Below the pieces are notes generated by a model, which searched no databases, was not told the DNA's origin, and saw only the letters and a program-made list of their open reading frames with translations. Below are positions 18,266 through 26,413 of a DNA stretch of 38,186 nucleotides, in pieces. The position numbers and the translations under genes are program-made. The stretch lies in contig NZ_SSMX01000019.1 in NCBI RefSeq assembly GCF_004799515.1, positions 1 through 38,186 of the forward strand, given 5' to 3'. The DNA is from Phenylobacterium sp. Lineage in GTDB: Bacteria; Pseudomonadota; Alphaproteobacteria; Caulobacterales; Caulobacteraceae. Within the stretch, counting starts at the first letter, position 1; every line of letters begins with the position of its first letter.

Positions 18266-18511
18266 TCAGTGCGATTTGGTCGCGTCGTGGAAGGTGTCCT
18301 TCACGTCGCCGACGACGTTCTTCACGCCGCCTTCGACCTCGTCCTTCTTGCCGTCGTGCTTCAGCTTGTCGCTGCCGGTCAGGTCGCCCGCCGCCGACTC
18401 CAGATGGCCCGTCGCCTTCTGCACCGAGCCGTCGCCGTTGTGCTTCGAACACGCGCCGAGCAGGGCCGCGGCGGCCAAGAGACCCACGGCGGCGGACAGG
18501 CGGATTTTCAT
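18266..18511 (-). CDS. CsbD-like stress lipoprotein
   Basis: The product is 81 aa. An N-terminal lipoprotein signal ends in LLGAC (Cys21), so it should be lipid-anchored in the envelope. The rest has the CsbD pattern of short Gly/Asp/Lys-rich repeats: KATGHLESAAGDLTGSDKLK, then EGGVKNVVGDVKDTFHD. CsbD proteins are general-stress proteins of unknown mechanism. First of two genes with hemerythrin. A possible EcfG-type promoter lies upstream. Confidence 0.82.
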   Translation of the reverse strand: MKIRLSAAVGLLAAAALLGACSKHNGDGSVQKATGHLESAAGDLTGSDKLKHDGKKDEVEGGVKNVVGDVKDTFHDATKSH

Positions 18512-18567
18512 GGTGTGGGGCCCTCAAGCCGATGTCGCGGCGTCGCCGCGGGATATGGTCGAGCTTG

Positions 18568-18593
18568 AAAGCCGCCGGCGGCGATCTGGTTCC
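18568..18593 (-). promoter_or_regulatory. Possible EcfG-type promoter upstream of the CsbD-like gene
   Basis: On the minus strand GGAAC, a 17-base spacer, then CTTT, ending 56 bases before the start codon. It matches the -35 of the general-stress sigma consensus exactly and the -10 (CGTT) in three of four bases. The stress-type cargo supports it, but a 9-base motif can occur by chance. Confidence 0.35.
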
Positions 18594-18613
18594 GCGACCA
18601 GGCGCGGCCGCCG

Positions 18614-19444
18614 CTACGGGGCCTGGCCGCGCAAACGGTTGTGCATGGCTGTGGCGGCGATGGCGGCTTCGCCGGTGGCCACGGAGATCTGGTTCAGGCC
18701 GCGCACGACGTCGCCGGCCGCGTAGAGACCCTCGACCGAGGTCATCTGATGGGGGTCGACGGTCAGGTTCCCGCTGTCGTCGCACCGTGCGCCGCAGCGG
18801 ACCGCGAGTTCCGTCTGCGGTTCGCAGCCCAGGGCCAGGTAGAGGTGGTCGAAGACCTGGGGCGCCGCGTCGCCGGACGGGGTCCAGCGGACGGCGGCCG
18901 TGTCGAAGCTCAGGCGTCCGTCGCCGCTCCCGATCACCGTGACGTCGTCCGAATAGGTCCGCAGGAATGCCGCCTCGCGCTGGGCGAGACCGCCGTCGCC
19001 GAGGACGGCGATGCGCTTGCCGGTGGCTTCATAGGCGTCGCAGATCGGGCACATCCGCACGACGCTGCGGCACACCGCCGCCTCGATCCCCGGCAGCTCC
19101 GGCATGCGGTCGCGCACGCCGGTGGCCAGCAGCACTGCCGGCGCCCGGATCGTGCGAGCCCCGGTGGAGATCTCGAAGCCCTCGGCGGCGGGCGTCAGGG
19201 TCCTGACCAGGGCCTCGCGGATGTGCACGCCGAACGCGTGGGCCTGCTCGGTGAGGCGCGCGAGGAGGTCGGTGCCGCCAACCCCGTGGGGAAAGCCCGG
19301 GGTGTTGTGGCTCTCCGGAATCCAGCTCGCCCGCGAGGGGCCGGCGCCCAGCACCAGCACCCGGCGGCGGAAGCGCGCCAGGTAGATGGCGGCCGTCAGC
19401 CCGGCGGGACCGGCGCCGACGACCACCGCATCGCATGGCTCCAT
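18614..19444 (-). CDS. Thioredoxin-reductase-like FAD oxidoreductase
   Basis: The product is 276 aa, shorter than TrxB (about 320). FAD-binding VVGAGPAGLTAAIYLARF (residues about 8-25), the second FAD motif GLYAAGDVVRGLNQISVATG near the end, a redox pair in MCPICDAYEA (CxxC, as in TrxB), and a reduced NADPH-binding part with LGDGGLAQREAAF. The shortened NADPH domain makes the electron donor uncertain. It starts 11 bases after the catalase stop, so the two are co-transcribed, which suggests peroxide or disulfide stress. It could act on a dedicated thioredoxin rather than the main one. Confidence 0.87.
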   Translation of the reverse strand: MEPCDAVVVGAGPAGLTAAIYLARFRRRVLVLGAGPSRASWIPESHNTPGFPHGVGGTDLLARLTEQAHAFGVHIREALVRTLTPAAEGFEISTGARTIRAPAVLLATGVRDRMPELPGIEAAVCRSVVRMCPICDAYEATGKRIAVLGDGGLAQREAAFLRTYSDDVTVIGSGDGRLSFDTAAVRWTPSGDAAPQVFDHLYLALGCEPQTELAVRCGARCDDSGNLTVDPHQMTSVEGLYAAGDVVRGLNQISVATGEAAIAATAMHNRLRGQAP

Positions 19445-19455
19445 GTCCGGAGCCG

Positions 19456-21609
19456 CTAGGCCAGCATGCGGACGCTGGGCTCGCGCGCCCATTGCCGCGT
19501 CCGCGCCGGCGGCAGGAAGGCCTCGGCCCCGCTGCCGTCCTTGGCCGCCAGGTCCACGACGCCCGCGTCGGCGACCACGCCCGCCTTGTCCAGCAGCGGC
19601 TGGGCCGCGGCCGTGAAGCCGATGGCCTTCAGGTGCACGAAGGCGTTGTGGACGAAGTCGACGCCGGCGCTGTCGTTCATCAGCTGGGCGCAGCCGTCGG
19701 CGGAGATGACCAGGGCCACGGCGTCGAAGACCACCGACGGGGTCCCGGCGAGCTGGCCATCGGCCGCCAGGGTTTTGCCGCCCTTCAGGGTGACGCCGCC
19801 CACCTTGGGGGCCACGATCTTGACGGTGGCGCCCTCGGCCTCGGCGGCCTTGCGGACCGCCTTCACCACAGCCCCATCGGCGCCGTCGGTGACCAGGATA
19901 CCCACCGCGCGGCCCATCAGGGTCTCGGGATATTTGCCGACGATCCGCAGGGCCGGCGACAGCTCCAGGTCCTGCGGCGTGGCGGCGGCGGCGTTCTTGG
20001 GCGGCAGGGGAACATTGAGGCCGGCGGCCACGCGCTGGGCGAGGTCGGCGTCGACGTTCTGCAGGTTGCCCAGCACCCTCGCGCGGACGTGGTCGAAGCT
20101 GCACTTCGAGAGCTCGAAGACCAGGGCGCTGGCCAGGTGCGCCTGCTCGATCTCGGTCTGGGAGCGGTAGAAGAGGCGCGCCTGGCTGTAGTGGTCGGCG
20201 AAGCTCTCGGCGCGCAGGCGGACCTTGGCCCCTTCGACCGCCACCGGCGCGGTGCGGAAGCCGCCCTTCGGATCCTCGCGCGGCCCCTCGATCTCTCCCG
20301 CCTCGTCCAGGCTGTTGGGCTCGTAGTTGGCCCGGCCCTGCGGCAGGTGGGTCTGCATGTGGCCGTCGCGCTGGAAGTTCTGGAAGGGACAGCCCTTGGC
20401 CTGGTTGATCGGAATCTGGTGGAAGTTGACCGTGCCCAGCCGCGACAGCTGGGTGTCCTGATAGGAGAACAGCCGGCCCTGCAGCAGCGGGTCTTCCGAG
20501 ACGTCGATGCCCGGCGGCATGTTGGTGGGCAGGAAGGCGGCCTGCTCGGTCTCGGCGAAGAAGTTGTCCGGGTTGCGGTCCAGCACCATGCGCCCGACGA
20601 ACTCGATCGGATGCAGCTCCTCCGGGATCAGCTTGGTCGCGTCGAGGATGTCGAAGGGGAGCGCATCGGCCTCAGCCTGGCTCAACGCCTGGACGCCGAA
20701 CTCCCATTCCGGGAAGGCGCCGGAGGCGATGGCCTCGTGCAGGTCGCGGCGGTGGAAGTCCGGATCGGCGCCGGCGATCTTCACCGCCTCATCCCAGCAC
20801 GTGGATTGCGTGCCGAGCTTCGGCCGCCAGTGGAATTTGACGAAGGTGGCTTCGTCATTGTCGTTCAGCAGGCGGAAGGTGTTGACCCCGAAGCCCTCCA
20901 TCATCCGCAAGGACCGCGGGATGGCGCGGTCGGACATCGCCCACATGATCATGTGGGTGGCCTCCGGCATCAGGCCGATGAAGTCCCAGAAGGTGTCGTG
21001 CGCGCTGGCCGCCTGCGGATAGCCGCGGTCGGCCTCCATCTTCACCGCGTGGATCAGGTCGGGGAACTTGATGGCGTCCTGGATGAAGAAGACCGGGATG
21101 TTGTTGCCGACCAGGTCCCAGTTGCCCTCGCGGGTATAGAGTTTGACCGCGAAGCCGCGCACGTCGCGCGGGGTGTCCACCGAGCCTGCGCCGCCGGCGA
21201 CGGTGGAGAAGCGGGCGAAGACCTCGGTCCGGCGGCCGACCTCGGTCAGCACCTTGGCGCGGGTGTAGCGGGCCAGCGACTTGGTCAGCTCGAAGTAGCC
21301 ATGGGCCGCCGAGCCGCGGGCGTGGACGATCCGCTCCGGGATGCGCTCATGGTCGAAGTGCTGGATCTTCTCGCGCAGGACGAAGTCCTCGAGCAGAGAG
21401 GGGCCGCGCGGGCCGGCCTTCAGCGAGTTCTGGTTGTCGCTGACCGGAACGCCGTGATTGGTGGTGATGCGGTCGTCGGCCGCGGTGGCGGTCTGGTGGG
21501 TCTCGCCGCCGGCGGGCCGGGTCGCGGTCAGCGCCTTCGCGGCGGAGGTCTTGCCGGTCTTGGAAGCGGACTTCGGCGCGCGCGCCGGCGCGTCCTTGGA
21601 TTTGGCCAT
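19456..21609 (-). CDS. katE: Large-subunit (clade II) catalase, KatE/HPII type
   Basis: The product is 717 aa, close to E. coli HPII (753). A Lys/Ala/Thr-rich tail (1-45) precedes the catalase core with [20 protein letters not shown], catalytic His96 in [12 protein letters not shown], and haem-ligand Tyr near residue 383 in [16 protein letters not shown]-terminal flavodoxin/GATase-like domain from about residue 550 ([19 protein letters not shown]) is the hallmark of large catalases. It breaks down hydrogen peroxide. It is followed at 11 bases by the thioredoxin-reductase-like gene. Confidence 0.95.
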   Translation of the reverse strand: MAKSKDAPARAPKSASKTGKTSAAKALTATRPAGGETHQTATAADDRITTNHGVPVSDNQNSLKAGPRGPSLLEDFVLREKIQHFDHERIPERIVHARGSAAHGYFELTKSLARYTRAKVLTEVGRRTEVFARFSTVAGGAGSVDTPRDVRGFAVKLYTREGNWDLVGNNIPVFFIQDAIKFPDLIHAVKMEADRGYPQAASAHDTFWDFIGLMPEATHMIMWAMSDRAIPRSLRMMEGFGVNTFRLLNDNDEATFVKFHWRPKLGTQSTCWDEAVKIAGADPDFHRRDLHEAIASGAFPEWEFGVQALSQAEADALPFDILDATKLIPEELHPIEFVGRMVLDRNPDNFFAETEQAAFLPTNMPPGIDVSEDPLLQGRLFSYQDTQLSRLGTVNFHQIPINQAKGCPFQNFQRDGHMQTHLPQGRANYEPNSLDEAGEIEGPREDPKGGFRTAPVAVEGAKVRLRAESFADHYSQARLFYRSQTEIEQAHLASALVFELSKCSFDHVRARVLGNLQNVDADLAQRVAAGLNVPLPPKNAAAATPQDLELSPALRIVGKYPETLMGRAVGILVTDGADGAVVKAVRKAAEAEGATVKIVAPKVGGVTLKGGKTLAADGQLAGTPSVVFDAVALVISADGCAQLMNDSAGVDFVHNAFVHLKAIGFTAAAQPLLDKAGVVADAGVVDLAAKDGSGAEAFLPPARTRQWAREPSVRMLA

Positions 21610-21822
21610 CTTATGGGTCCCCGGTCGGCAGGTTGAACAATCTCTGACGCCTCAACGCGGGGCGGCGCCTTTCGTCCGGCGGGTCCGAACTTTATTTCGC
21701 GGCGGCGTGAGGGTGCGCGGCCGCGAAACCGGCTGTCGCGGAGCCGCGATCCGGCGCTAACGGGCGGAATTTCCGCGCTTAATGCTGGGGGATGGTGTCC
21801 GCCGGGCCGGCGGCGGGAAGAA

Positions 21823-21899
21823 TGGTCGGAGTGGCAGGATTTGAACCTGCGACCCCCGCGTCCCGAACGCGGTGCTCTACCAGACTGAGCCACACTCCG
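21823..21899 (-). tRNA. tRNA-Pro (anticodon CGG)
   Basis: A 77-base cloverleaf on the minus strand with 7-base acceptor stem CGGAGTG/CACTCCG, anticodon loop TTCGGGA between CGCG stems, T-arm containing GGTTCAAATCC, discriminator A and an encoded CCA. The loop gives anticodon CGG, proline. Confidence 0.97.
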
Positions 21900-22049
21900 A
21901 CTTTGGAGGGCGCCTTATAGAGGAGGGGTTGGAGCCCCGCAAGGCGGCCTTGGGGACGTCCGGATGCGACACTTGCGAGACGTTGCATCCGGGGGGCTCC
22001 TGCGCTATCTCGACGCCTCCCCGCGGGCAGGGCTCGCGGCCATTCCTGC

Positions 22050-22123
22050 TGGGGAATGGTGTAATGGTAACACTGCGGTTTTTGGTACCGTCATTCTAGG
22101 TTCGAGTCCTAGTTCCCCAGCCA
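22050..22123 (+). tRNA. tRNA-Gln (anticodon TTG)
   Basis: A 74-base cloverleaf: acceptor TGGGGAA/TTCCCCA, D arm GTGTAATGGTAACAC, anticodon stem GCGGT/ACCGT with loop TTTTGGT giving TTG (glutamine), T arm TAGGTTCGAGTCCTA, discriminator G and encoded CCA. The 3' part overlaps the end of the reading frame at 22096-22461 on the other strand. Confidence 0.97.
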
Positions 22124-22461
22124 GTCCTTCCCGAAGCTGACATCGGCGCCCGGTCCGAGGCCGCCATGAAGCCGCCGCCGGCGCTGGCGCTGGCGGCGTC
22201 GGCCTTGGGCGCGCCAGGCGCGGGCTTCGGCTGGGCGGACGGCGCGGGGATCAGGTCCATGCCGCAGTCGGGGGCAGAGCAGACGCCGGGCGCGTCGAAC
22301 AGCTTGCCGTCGTTGGAACAGCCGCAGGGCGGGCAGGTCCATTTGCCGGACGGCGAGGTCGGCGGGGCGTCGGCGGCGAAGGCGATCCGCGCGCCGGCGC
22401 AGGCGCAGGCGGCGCCGAAGAGGGCGCCTTGCAGGACGTGACGGCGGGAGGCGTGGGTCAT
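22096..22461 (-). CDS. Tat-exported small Cys-rich protein, heavy-metal-binding-like
   Basis: The product is 121 aa. N-terminal Tat-type signal MTHASRRHVLQGALFGA (SRRxxL) with a hydrophobic, Ala-rich core up to about residue 30. The mature part has WTCPPCGCSNDG, then PGVCSAPDCGMDLIP, resembling the small heavy-metal-binding domain (CPxxCGMDL) seen in copper-handling proteins. It should be periplasmic. Its last 10 residues are encoded by the antisense of tRNA-Gln, which is odd; the true gene may have been cut at its 3' end. Confidence 0.7.
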   Translation of the reverse strand: MTHASRRHVLQGALFGAACACAGARIAFAADAPPTSPSGKWTCPPCGCSNDGKLFDAPGVCSAPDCGMDLIPAPSAQPKPAPGAPKADAASASAGGGFMAASDRAPMSASGRTGWGTRTRT

Positions 22462-22579
22462 GGCGGGCTCCGGTTCCCACGCGGACGCGCGTGGCGGCGC
22501 ATCATCCGTCGGTCCGCGGAGCGCCGACAGGACGTTTCCCCCTGCAAAAACGGACTTTGAGGCCCCTTGGACCGGCCCC

Positions 22580-23485
22580 CTAGACCGGCTCGGGCAGGAA
22601 GCCGTGGTCGCGCAGCTTGTCGAGCAGGTTGTCGGGACCCAGCGTGCGCTCGACGTCGACGGCGAAGACATAGACCCCGCCGCGCGAGACCAGGCCGTCG
22701 ATGCGGTGCGCCCAGTCCAGCCCGCCTTCGATGTGCTCCAGCTGGTAGAGCTGCGGATAGCGCGTGCGCATCCGCTCCAGCGCCGCGGACGAGGCGTGGC
22801 CCGTGGTCCAGGCGTAGCGGTCGGAGTCCCCCGCCCGGGCGTCGTCGAAGTCGTCGAGCAGGAAGGCCAGCCGCTCGCGCTGCACGTCTGGCGCCATGCC
22901 GGCCAGGCGGCGCGTCAGGTCGTCGCCCGAGGCGATGGCGGCGTGGACCGGCTTGCGGTTCGCGCGCGCCAGGCCGGCCAGCACCGCGCTGGGCGTCTCG
23001 TCGAGGCCCGCGCCGGCCTCGGCCCGCTTGGCCCAATAGGCCCGCTCCAGGAGGGTGGCGGCCATCCAGGCGCGGGCGGTCCGCAGGTCGGCGCGGGCCA
23101 CGCCCAGGCGCTCCGCGGCGGCCAGGACGCGGGCCGAGAGCTCCGGGCCCAGGGCCTCGAACAGGTCGTGGTCGTCCTCGTAGCCCAGGGACTTCTCGAG
23201 CTGCAGGCTGGTGCGCTGCTGCAGGTTCGTGGGGCGCACGGTAGGATCGGGCTGCGCCGTCTCCAGCCAGAGCTCCAGGGTGTGGTCGAGGGCCGAGCTG
23301 ATCCTGGGCGTCAGCCAGGTGGCGTCCTTCACGTCGCCGACGCCGAGGATGTAACCCTGCGCCCGGTTGCGCTCGATCCGCCAGAGCGCCGGCCCGCCAC
23401 GCGGGACCGGCGGCGGGCGCTGGGCGGCGAGGCCCGCGAACGCGGCGGCGATCAGGAACAGACTCTCGCGGCGGCGCATCGGCAT
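22580..23485 (-). CDS. TraB/GumN family protein
   Basis: The product is 301 aa. It begins with a hydrophobic N-terminus (SLFLIAAAFAGLAAQ) that may be a signal peptide. The start of the domain, PALWRIERNRAQGYILGVGD, and the end, RIDGLVSRGGVYVFAVDVER followed by LGPDNLLDKLRDHGF, match the TraB/GumN layout. The usual GTxH near residue 50 is GVGD, with His changed to Asp, so a putative metallo-enzyme activity may be lost. It starts 17 bases after the M56 peptidase gene and is probably the third gene of that operon. Function unknown. Confidence 0.8.
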   Translation of the reverse strand: MPMRRRESLFLIAAAFAGLAAQRPPPVPRGGPALWRIERNRAQGYILGVGDVKDATWLTPRISSALDHTLELWLETAQPDPTVRPTNLQQRTSLQLEKSLGYEDDHDLFEALGPELSARVLAAAERLGVARADLRTARAWMAATLLERAYWAKRAEAGAGLDETPSAVLAGLARANRKPVHAAIASGDDLTRRLAGMAPDVQRERLAFLLDDFDDARAGDSDRYAWTTGHASSAALERMRTRYPQLYQLEHIEGGLDWAHRIDGLVSRGGVYVFAVDVERTLGPDNLLDKLRDHGFLPEPV

Positions 23486-23502
23486 GGGGCCGCCGTTGTC
23501 GG

Positions 23503-25359
23503 CTACGGCGTCGGCGTTGTCGAGGGGCCGCCGCTCTCCTCTTGCCGCCGTTCCCGCATCTCCTCGTTCCGCTCGCGCCGCATCTCGTCGCGGGCAGCCT
23601 GCCCTTCGGCGCGGGCCTGGGCCATCTCCGCCCGGAACTCGGCCGAGTCGATGTATTTGCGCACCTCCTCGCCGGCGGTCTTGGCCGCGGCGATCTGGGC
23701 CTTGAACGCCGGCGAATTGACCATGGCCTGAGCCGCCTGGGCCTGGGCGGTCGCCCGCGCGATCTGGGCCTTGAACTCGGGCGAGTCGACGAGCTTCTGC
23801 GCCTGGGCCGCCTCGGACGCCGCCTTGGCGATCCGGGCCTTGAACTCCGGCGAATTGACCATGGCCTCGGCGGCGCGGCCGTCGGCCTGCGCCTTGGCGA
23901 TCCTCGCCTTGAACTCGGGCGAGCTTATCATCGCCTGGGCCTTGGCTGCCTCGGCCTTGGCCTTCTCGATCCTGGCCTTGAACTCGGGCGAGTTGACCAG
24001 CTTCTGGGCCGCGTCGGCCCTGGCCTCGGCGTCGTGGGCGACGGCTTCCCAGTGGGTCTTCTGTTCGGCGGTGGGCTCGGCGTCGCTGTCGTCGACGACG
24101 GTCATGGTCTTGCCGCTGGCGGCCGTCCAGCTGTGCTGGTGGCCGGTGTCGCCGACCTCGGGGGTCACACCCTGGTCGTTGAAGATGATCCCGCCGCGAT
24201 GCGGCCGCAGGCCCGGCTTGGCGGCGTCATGCTGCGCCTGGTCGGCGGCGAGGGTGGCGGGCGTCGCGGGCTGGGACGGGACGGTGGGCGAGGCGGCGGC
24301 CGGCGGGACGGCTTGCGCCGGCGCAGGCTGGGCGAAGACGGGAGTCACGTGCAGCAGGGCCGCGGAACCCAAGAGGCTCGCGCCAACCGCGGCCAGGCCA
24401 CAGGCGCGGGCGGCGCGGACGAAGGGGCCCTCGGCGTCCTTGGGCGTCATCAGATGCATCAGTCGGTCCTCCAGGTCGCTTCGGCCGAACAGGCCGACCG
24501 CGAGCGCAGCTTGGGTTGAGCCCCCGCAAGCCGTTTGGGTTTGGCCGCCGGCGCCCAGGGTCTGGGCCAGCGACAGCAGGCATTGGGCGTAGGTCTTCTG
24601 CGAGGCCATGGCCGAGGCGGCGATGGCGTCGCAGGCGAGTTCGCGGCTGCGGCGCACCCCGGCCTTGAGGCCGAGCAGGGCCGGATGCCAGGAGAGCGGC
24701 AGGGTCAGGACCTCGCAGGCCAGGTTCACCGCATAGTCGCGGCGCAGCACATGGGCCATCTCGTGCAGCAGGGCCGCGCGCAGGGCGTCCACGCCGACAT
24801 CCAGGTCGCTGGGCAACAGGATCACGGGCCTGAGGGCGCCGACCACCGCGGGGCTGGCCACGGCGGCGGAGGCCAGGACCGGCGGGACGGCGCGGCCGTG
24901 GGCGCGGGCCAGGTCCTCCACCGCCTGCCGCGCTTCGGCGGGCAGGGACGCCGGCGTGGCCTCGCGGACCAGCCGACGCGCGGCGAGGCTGGCGGCGGCG
25001 AGGCGTGCGATCAGGACGACCGCTGTGGCGGCGCAGAGGCCGGCCATCAGCCACACCGCCCAGGGCGCGAGGCTGAACGCGGGCTGGGCGGCGGCGGCCG
25101 GCGGCGACGCGGCGGCCAGCGGCGCCTCGACGACAGCGTTGGGCGCGACCCGGGCCACCGTCGGCGTGGCGCGCGGCAGGACGCCTTCCAGCGACACCGC
25201 GGGCAGGAGGACCGCGGCGATCAGGAAGGCCAGCCACACCCGGTGACGGCCCTTGGGCGACAGGCCCGCGAAGCGCGCGACGAGGGCGGCGGCCAGGGCG
25301 GCGACCGGCGCCTGCCAGGCCGCGTTGATCAGATAGGCGGCGAGCGCGTGCTGGATCAT
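23503..25359 (-). CDS. M56 (BlaR1-type) membrane metallopeptidase with C-terminal repeats
   Basis: The product is 618 aa. N-terminal membrane helices (about residues 5-25, 35-55, 95-115), then a zinc-protease motif LLHEMAHVLRRD (HExxH, His about 200-204) typical of M56/BlaR1, a further membrane helix near 320, and a long soluble C-terminus. In place of a beta-lactam-binding sensor it ends in six 23-residue repeats (SPEFKA-type). BlaR1-type proteins sense a signal and cleave a BlaI repressor. It overlaps the blaI-like gene (ATGA), so the two act together. Confidence 0.9.
   Translation of the reverse strand: MIQHALAAYLINAAWQAPVAALAAALVARFAGLSPKGRHRVWLAFLIAAVLLPAVSLEGVLPRATPTVARVAPNAVVEAPLAAASPPAAAAQPAFSLAPWAVWLMAGLCAATAVVLIARLAAASLAARRLVREATPASLPAEARQAVEDLARAHGRAVPPVLASAAVASPAVVGALRPVILLPSDLDVGVDALRAALLHEMAHVLRRDYAVNLACEVLTLPLSWHPALLGLKAGVRRSRELACDAIAASAMASQKTYAQCLLSLAQTLGAGGQTQTACGGSTQAALAVGLFGRSDLEDRLMHLMTPKDAEGPFVRAARACGLAAVGASLLGSAALLHVTPVFAQPAPAQAVPPAAASPTVPSQPATPATLAADQAQHDAAKPGLRPHRGGIIFNDQGVTPEVGDTGHQHSWTAASGKTMTVVDDSDAEPTAEQKTHWEAVAHDAEARADAAQKLVNSPEFKARIEKAKAEAAKAQAMISSPEFKARIAKAQADGRAAEAMVNSPEFKARIAKAASEAAQAQKLVDSPEFKAQIARATAQAQAAQAMVNSPAFKAQIAAAKTAGEEVRKYIDSAEFRAEMAQARAEGQAARDEMRRERNEEMRERRQEESGGPSTTPTP
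23590..24003 (-). repeat. Six tandem 69-base repeats in the M56 peptidase gene
   Basis: A motif with consensus start SPEFKA is repeated every 69 bases exactly: conserved AAC positions on the plus strand fall at 23636, 23705, 23774, 23843, 23912 and 23981. Each unit of 23 residues is helical and charged (for example SPEFKARIAKAQADGRAAE). Units 1-4 are near identical at the start; the last two are diverged (SPAFKA, SAEFRA). The array likely forms a rod or coiled coil. Confidence 0.92.
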
Positions 25360-25775
25360 GCCTTCGGCTCCTCTTCGTCCCGCCCACCGCCCTCAGGGTC
25401 GTTCAGCAGGCGCGAGGCCCGTTCGATCTGCTCGGCGGTCACCTGCTGGGTGTTGACCAGCGCCATCAAGAGCGCCTCGGGCGAGCCGCCGAACATCCGC
25501 GCGACCAGGTCGCTGAGCGCGGCCTTGGTGGCGCCGTCGCGGCTGACCGCGGCCTGGTAGGAGAAGGCGCGGCCCTCCTGGGCGCGGCGCACCTTCTTCT
25601 TGCGCAGCAGCACGTTCAGCATGGTCTGGACGGTGGTGTAGGCGAGGTCGCCGCCCAGCTTTTCCTGCACCGCGCTGACGGTGGCGGGACCTGCGTCCCA
25701 CAGCACCTGCATGATCTCCAGCTCCAGCGGCGTCAGGACGCCGTTCGTCCGGCTGCTGCGGGGGGATGTGGCCAC
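25356..25775 (-). CDS. BlaI/MecI/CopY-family repressor
   Basis: The product is 139 aa from a GTG at 25775, chosen because AGGAGA lies upstream and the longer reading adds an unlikely Arg-rich tail. Winged helix-turn-helix of the BlaI type: TPLELEIMQVLWDAGPATV, then LAYTTVQTMLNVLLRKKKV, followed by a dimerisation/cleavage region (AAVSRDGATKAALSDLVARM). It should bind a dyad and be inactivated by the M56 partner, whose start overlaps its stop. Likely self-repressed through the palindrome at 25829. Confidence 0.92.
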   Translation of the reverse strand: MATSPRSSRTNGVLTPLELEIMQVLWDAGPATVSAVQEKLGGDLAYTTVQTMLNVLLRKKKVRRAQEGRAFSYQAAVSRDGATKAALSDLVARMFGGSPEALLMALVNTQQVTAEQIERASRLLNDPEGGGRDEEEPKA

Positions 25776-25828
25776 GCGGGATCTCCTAAATCGTTCGGAG
25801 TTGATCTCCCGGCGCGGCGCGCTCGTCA

Positions 25829-25842
25829 ACTAAACTTTTAGT
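25829..25842. promoter_or_regulatory. Perfect palindrome upstream of the BlaI-type gene, likely operator
   Basis: ACTAAACTTTTAGT reads as a perfect dyad (6-base arms, 2-base centre) 53 bases upstream of the GTG start, in an AT-rich patch in otherwise GC-rich DNA. BlaI-type operators are short dyads with TAC/GTA- or ACTA/TAGT-like arms, so this fits well. Confidence 0.6.
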
Positions 25843-25867
25843 AGGAAATGGGCTTCAGTGGCCGGCC

Positions 25868-26413
25868 CTAGTGGCCGGTGAGCGTGACGCCGCCGCCGTC
25901 GGGCAGGCGTCCGTCGCCGCCGTTCAGCGGCTTCTGCATGTGGACGATGTCGACCCAGCGGCCGTGCTTGAAACCGACGCTGCGGCCGATCCCGGTCTGC
26001 TCGAAGCCCAGCGCGCGGTGCAGGCCGATGGAGCCGGCATTGCCGCTGTCGCCGATCACCGCCATCAGCTGGCGCACGCCCAGGGCCTCGCAGGCGGCGA
26101 TCACCGCCGACAGCACCGCGCGGCCGACGCCCTGGCCCTTGGCGGCGGGTGAGACATAGACGCTGTCCTCCAGGGTGTAGCGGTAGGCCGCTCGCGGCCG
26201 GAACGGTCCGGCATAGGCGAAGCCCAGCACCTGGCCGTCAACCTCGGCAACCAGGTAGGGCAGGCCCTGCTCCTGGATGGTCCGGCGGCGCGCGTCCATG
26301 TCGGCGGGCCCAGGCGGCGCCTCCTCGAACGTGCCGAAGCCGTGCAGCACCGCATCGCCGTAGATGTCGGCCAGGGCCTGAGCGTCGGCCTCTGTCGCGG
26401 GACGGATGATCAT
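25868..26413 (-). CDS. GNAT acetyltransferase, phosphinothricin acetyltransferase-like
   Basis: The product is 181 aa. It has the GNAT acetyl-CoA site SPAAKGQGVGRAVLSAVIAA (Q/RxxGxG/A) and the ends typical of the Pat/Bar/YncA group: MIIRPATEADAQALADIY at the start, LHRALGFEQTGIGRSVGFKH near the end. These enzymes N-acetylate small amine toxins or amino-acid analogues. It overlaps the oligopeptidase stop by four bases (ATGA), so it is co-translated. Substrate unknown. Confidence 0.88.
   Translation of the reverse strand: MIIRPATEADAQALADIYGDAVLHGFGTFEEAPPGPADMDARRRTIQEQGLPYLVAEVDGQVLGFAYAGPFRPRAAYRYTLEDSVYVSPAAKGQGVGRAVLSAVIAACEALGVRQLMAVIGDSGNAGSIGLHRALGFEQTGIGRSVGFKHGRWVDIVHMQKPLNGGDGRLPDGGGVTLTGH

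Noticed and set aside
19435..21636. Long plus-strand frame opposite katE
   Set aside because: Composition is an antisense shadow; the catalase motifs on the minus strand decide the case.
21610..21822. EcfG-type promoter upstream of katE
   Set aside because: No GGAAC with a suitably spaced CGTT-like box on the minus strand; GGAAATTCC near 21767 is a palindrome but not spaced for EcfG.
23590..24003. Non-coding tandem repeat
   Set aside because: The 69-base period is a multiple of three, stays in frame and encodes well-formed helical units, so it is part of the M56 protein.
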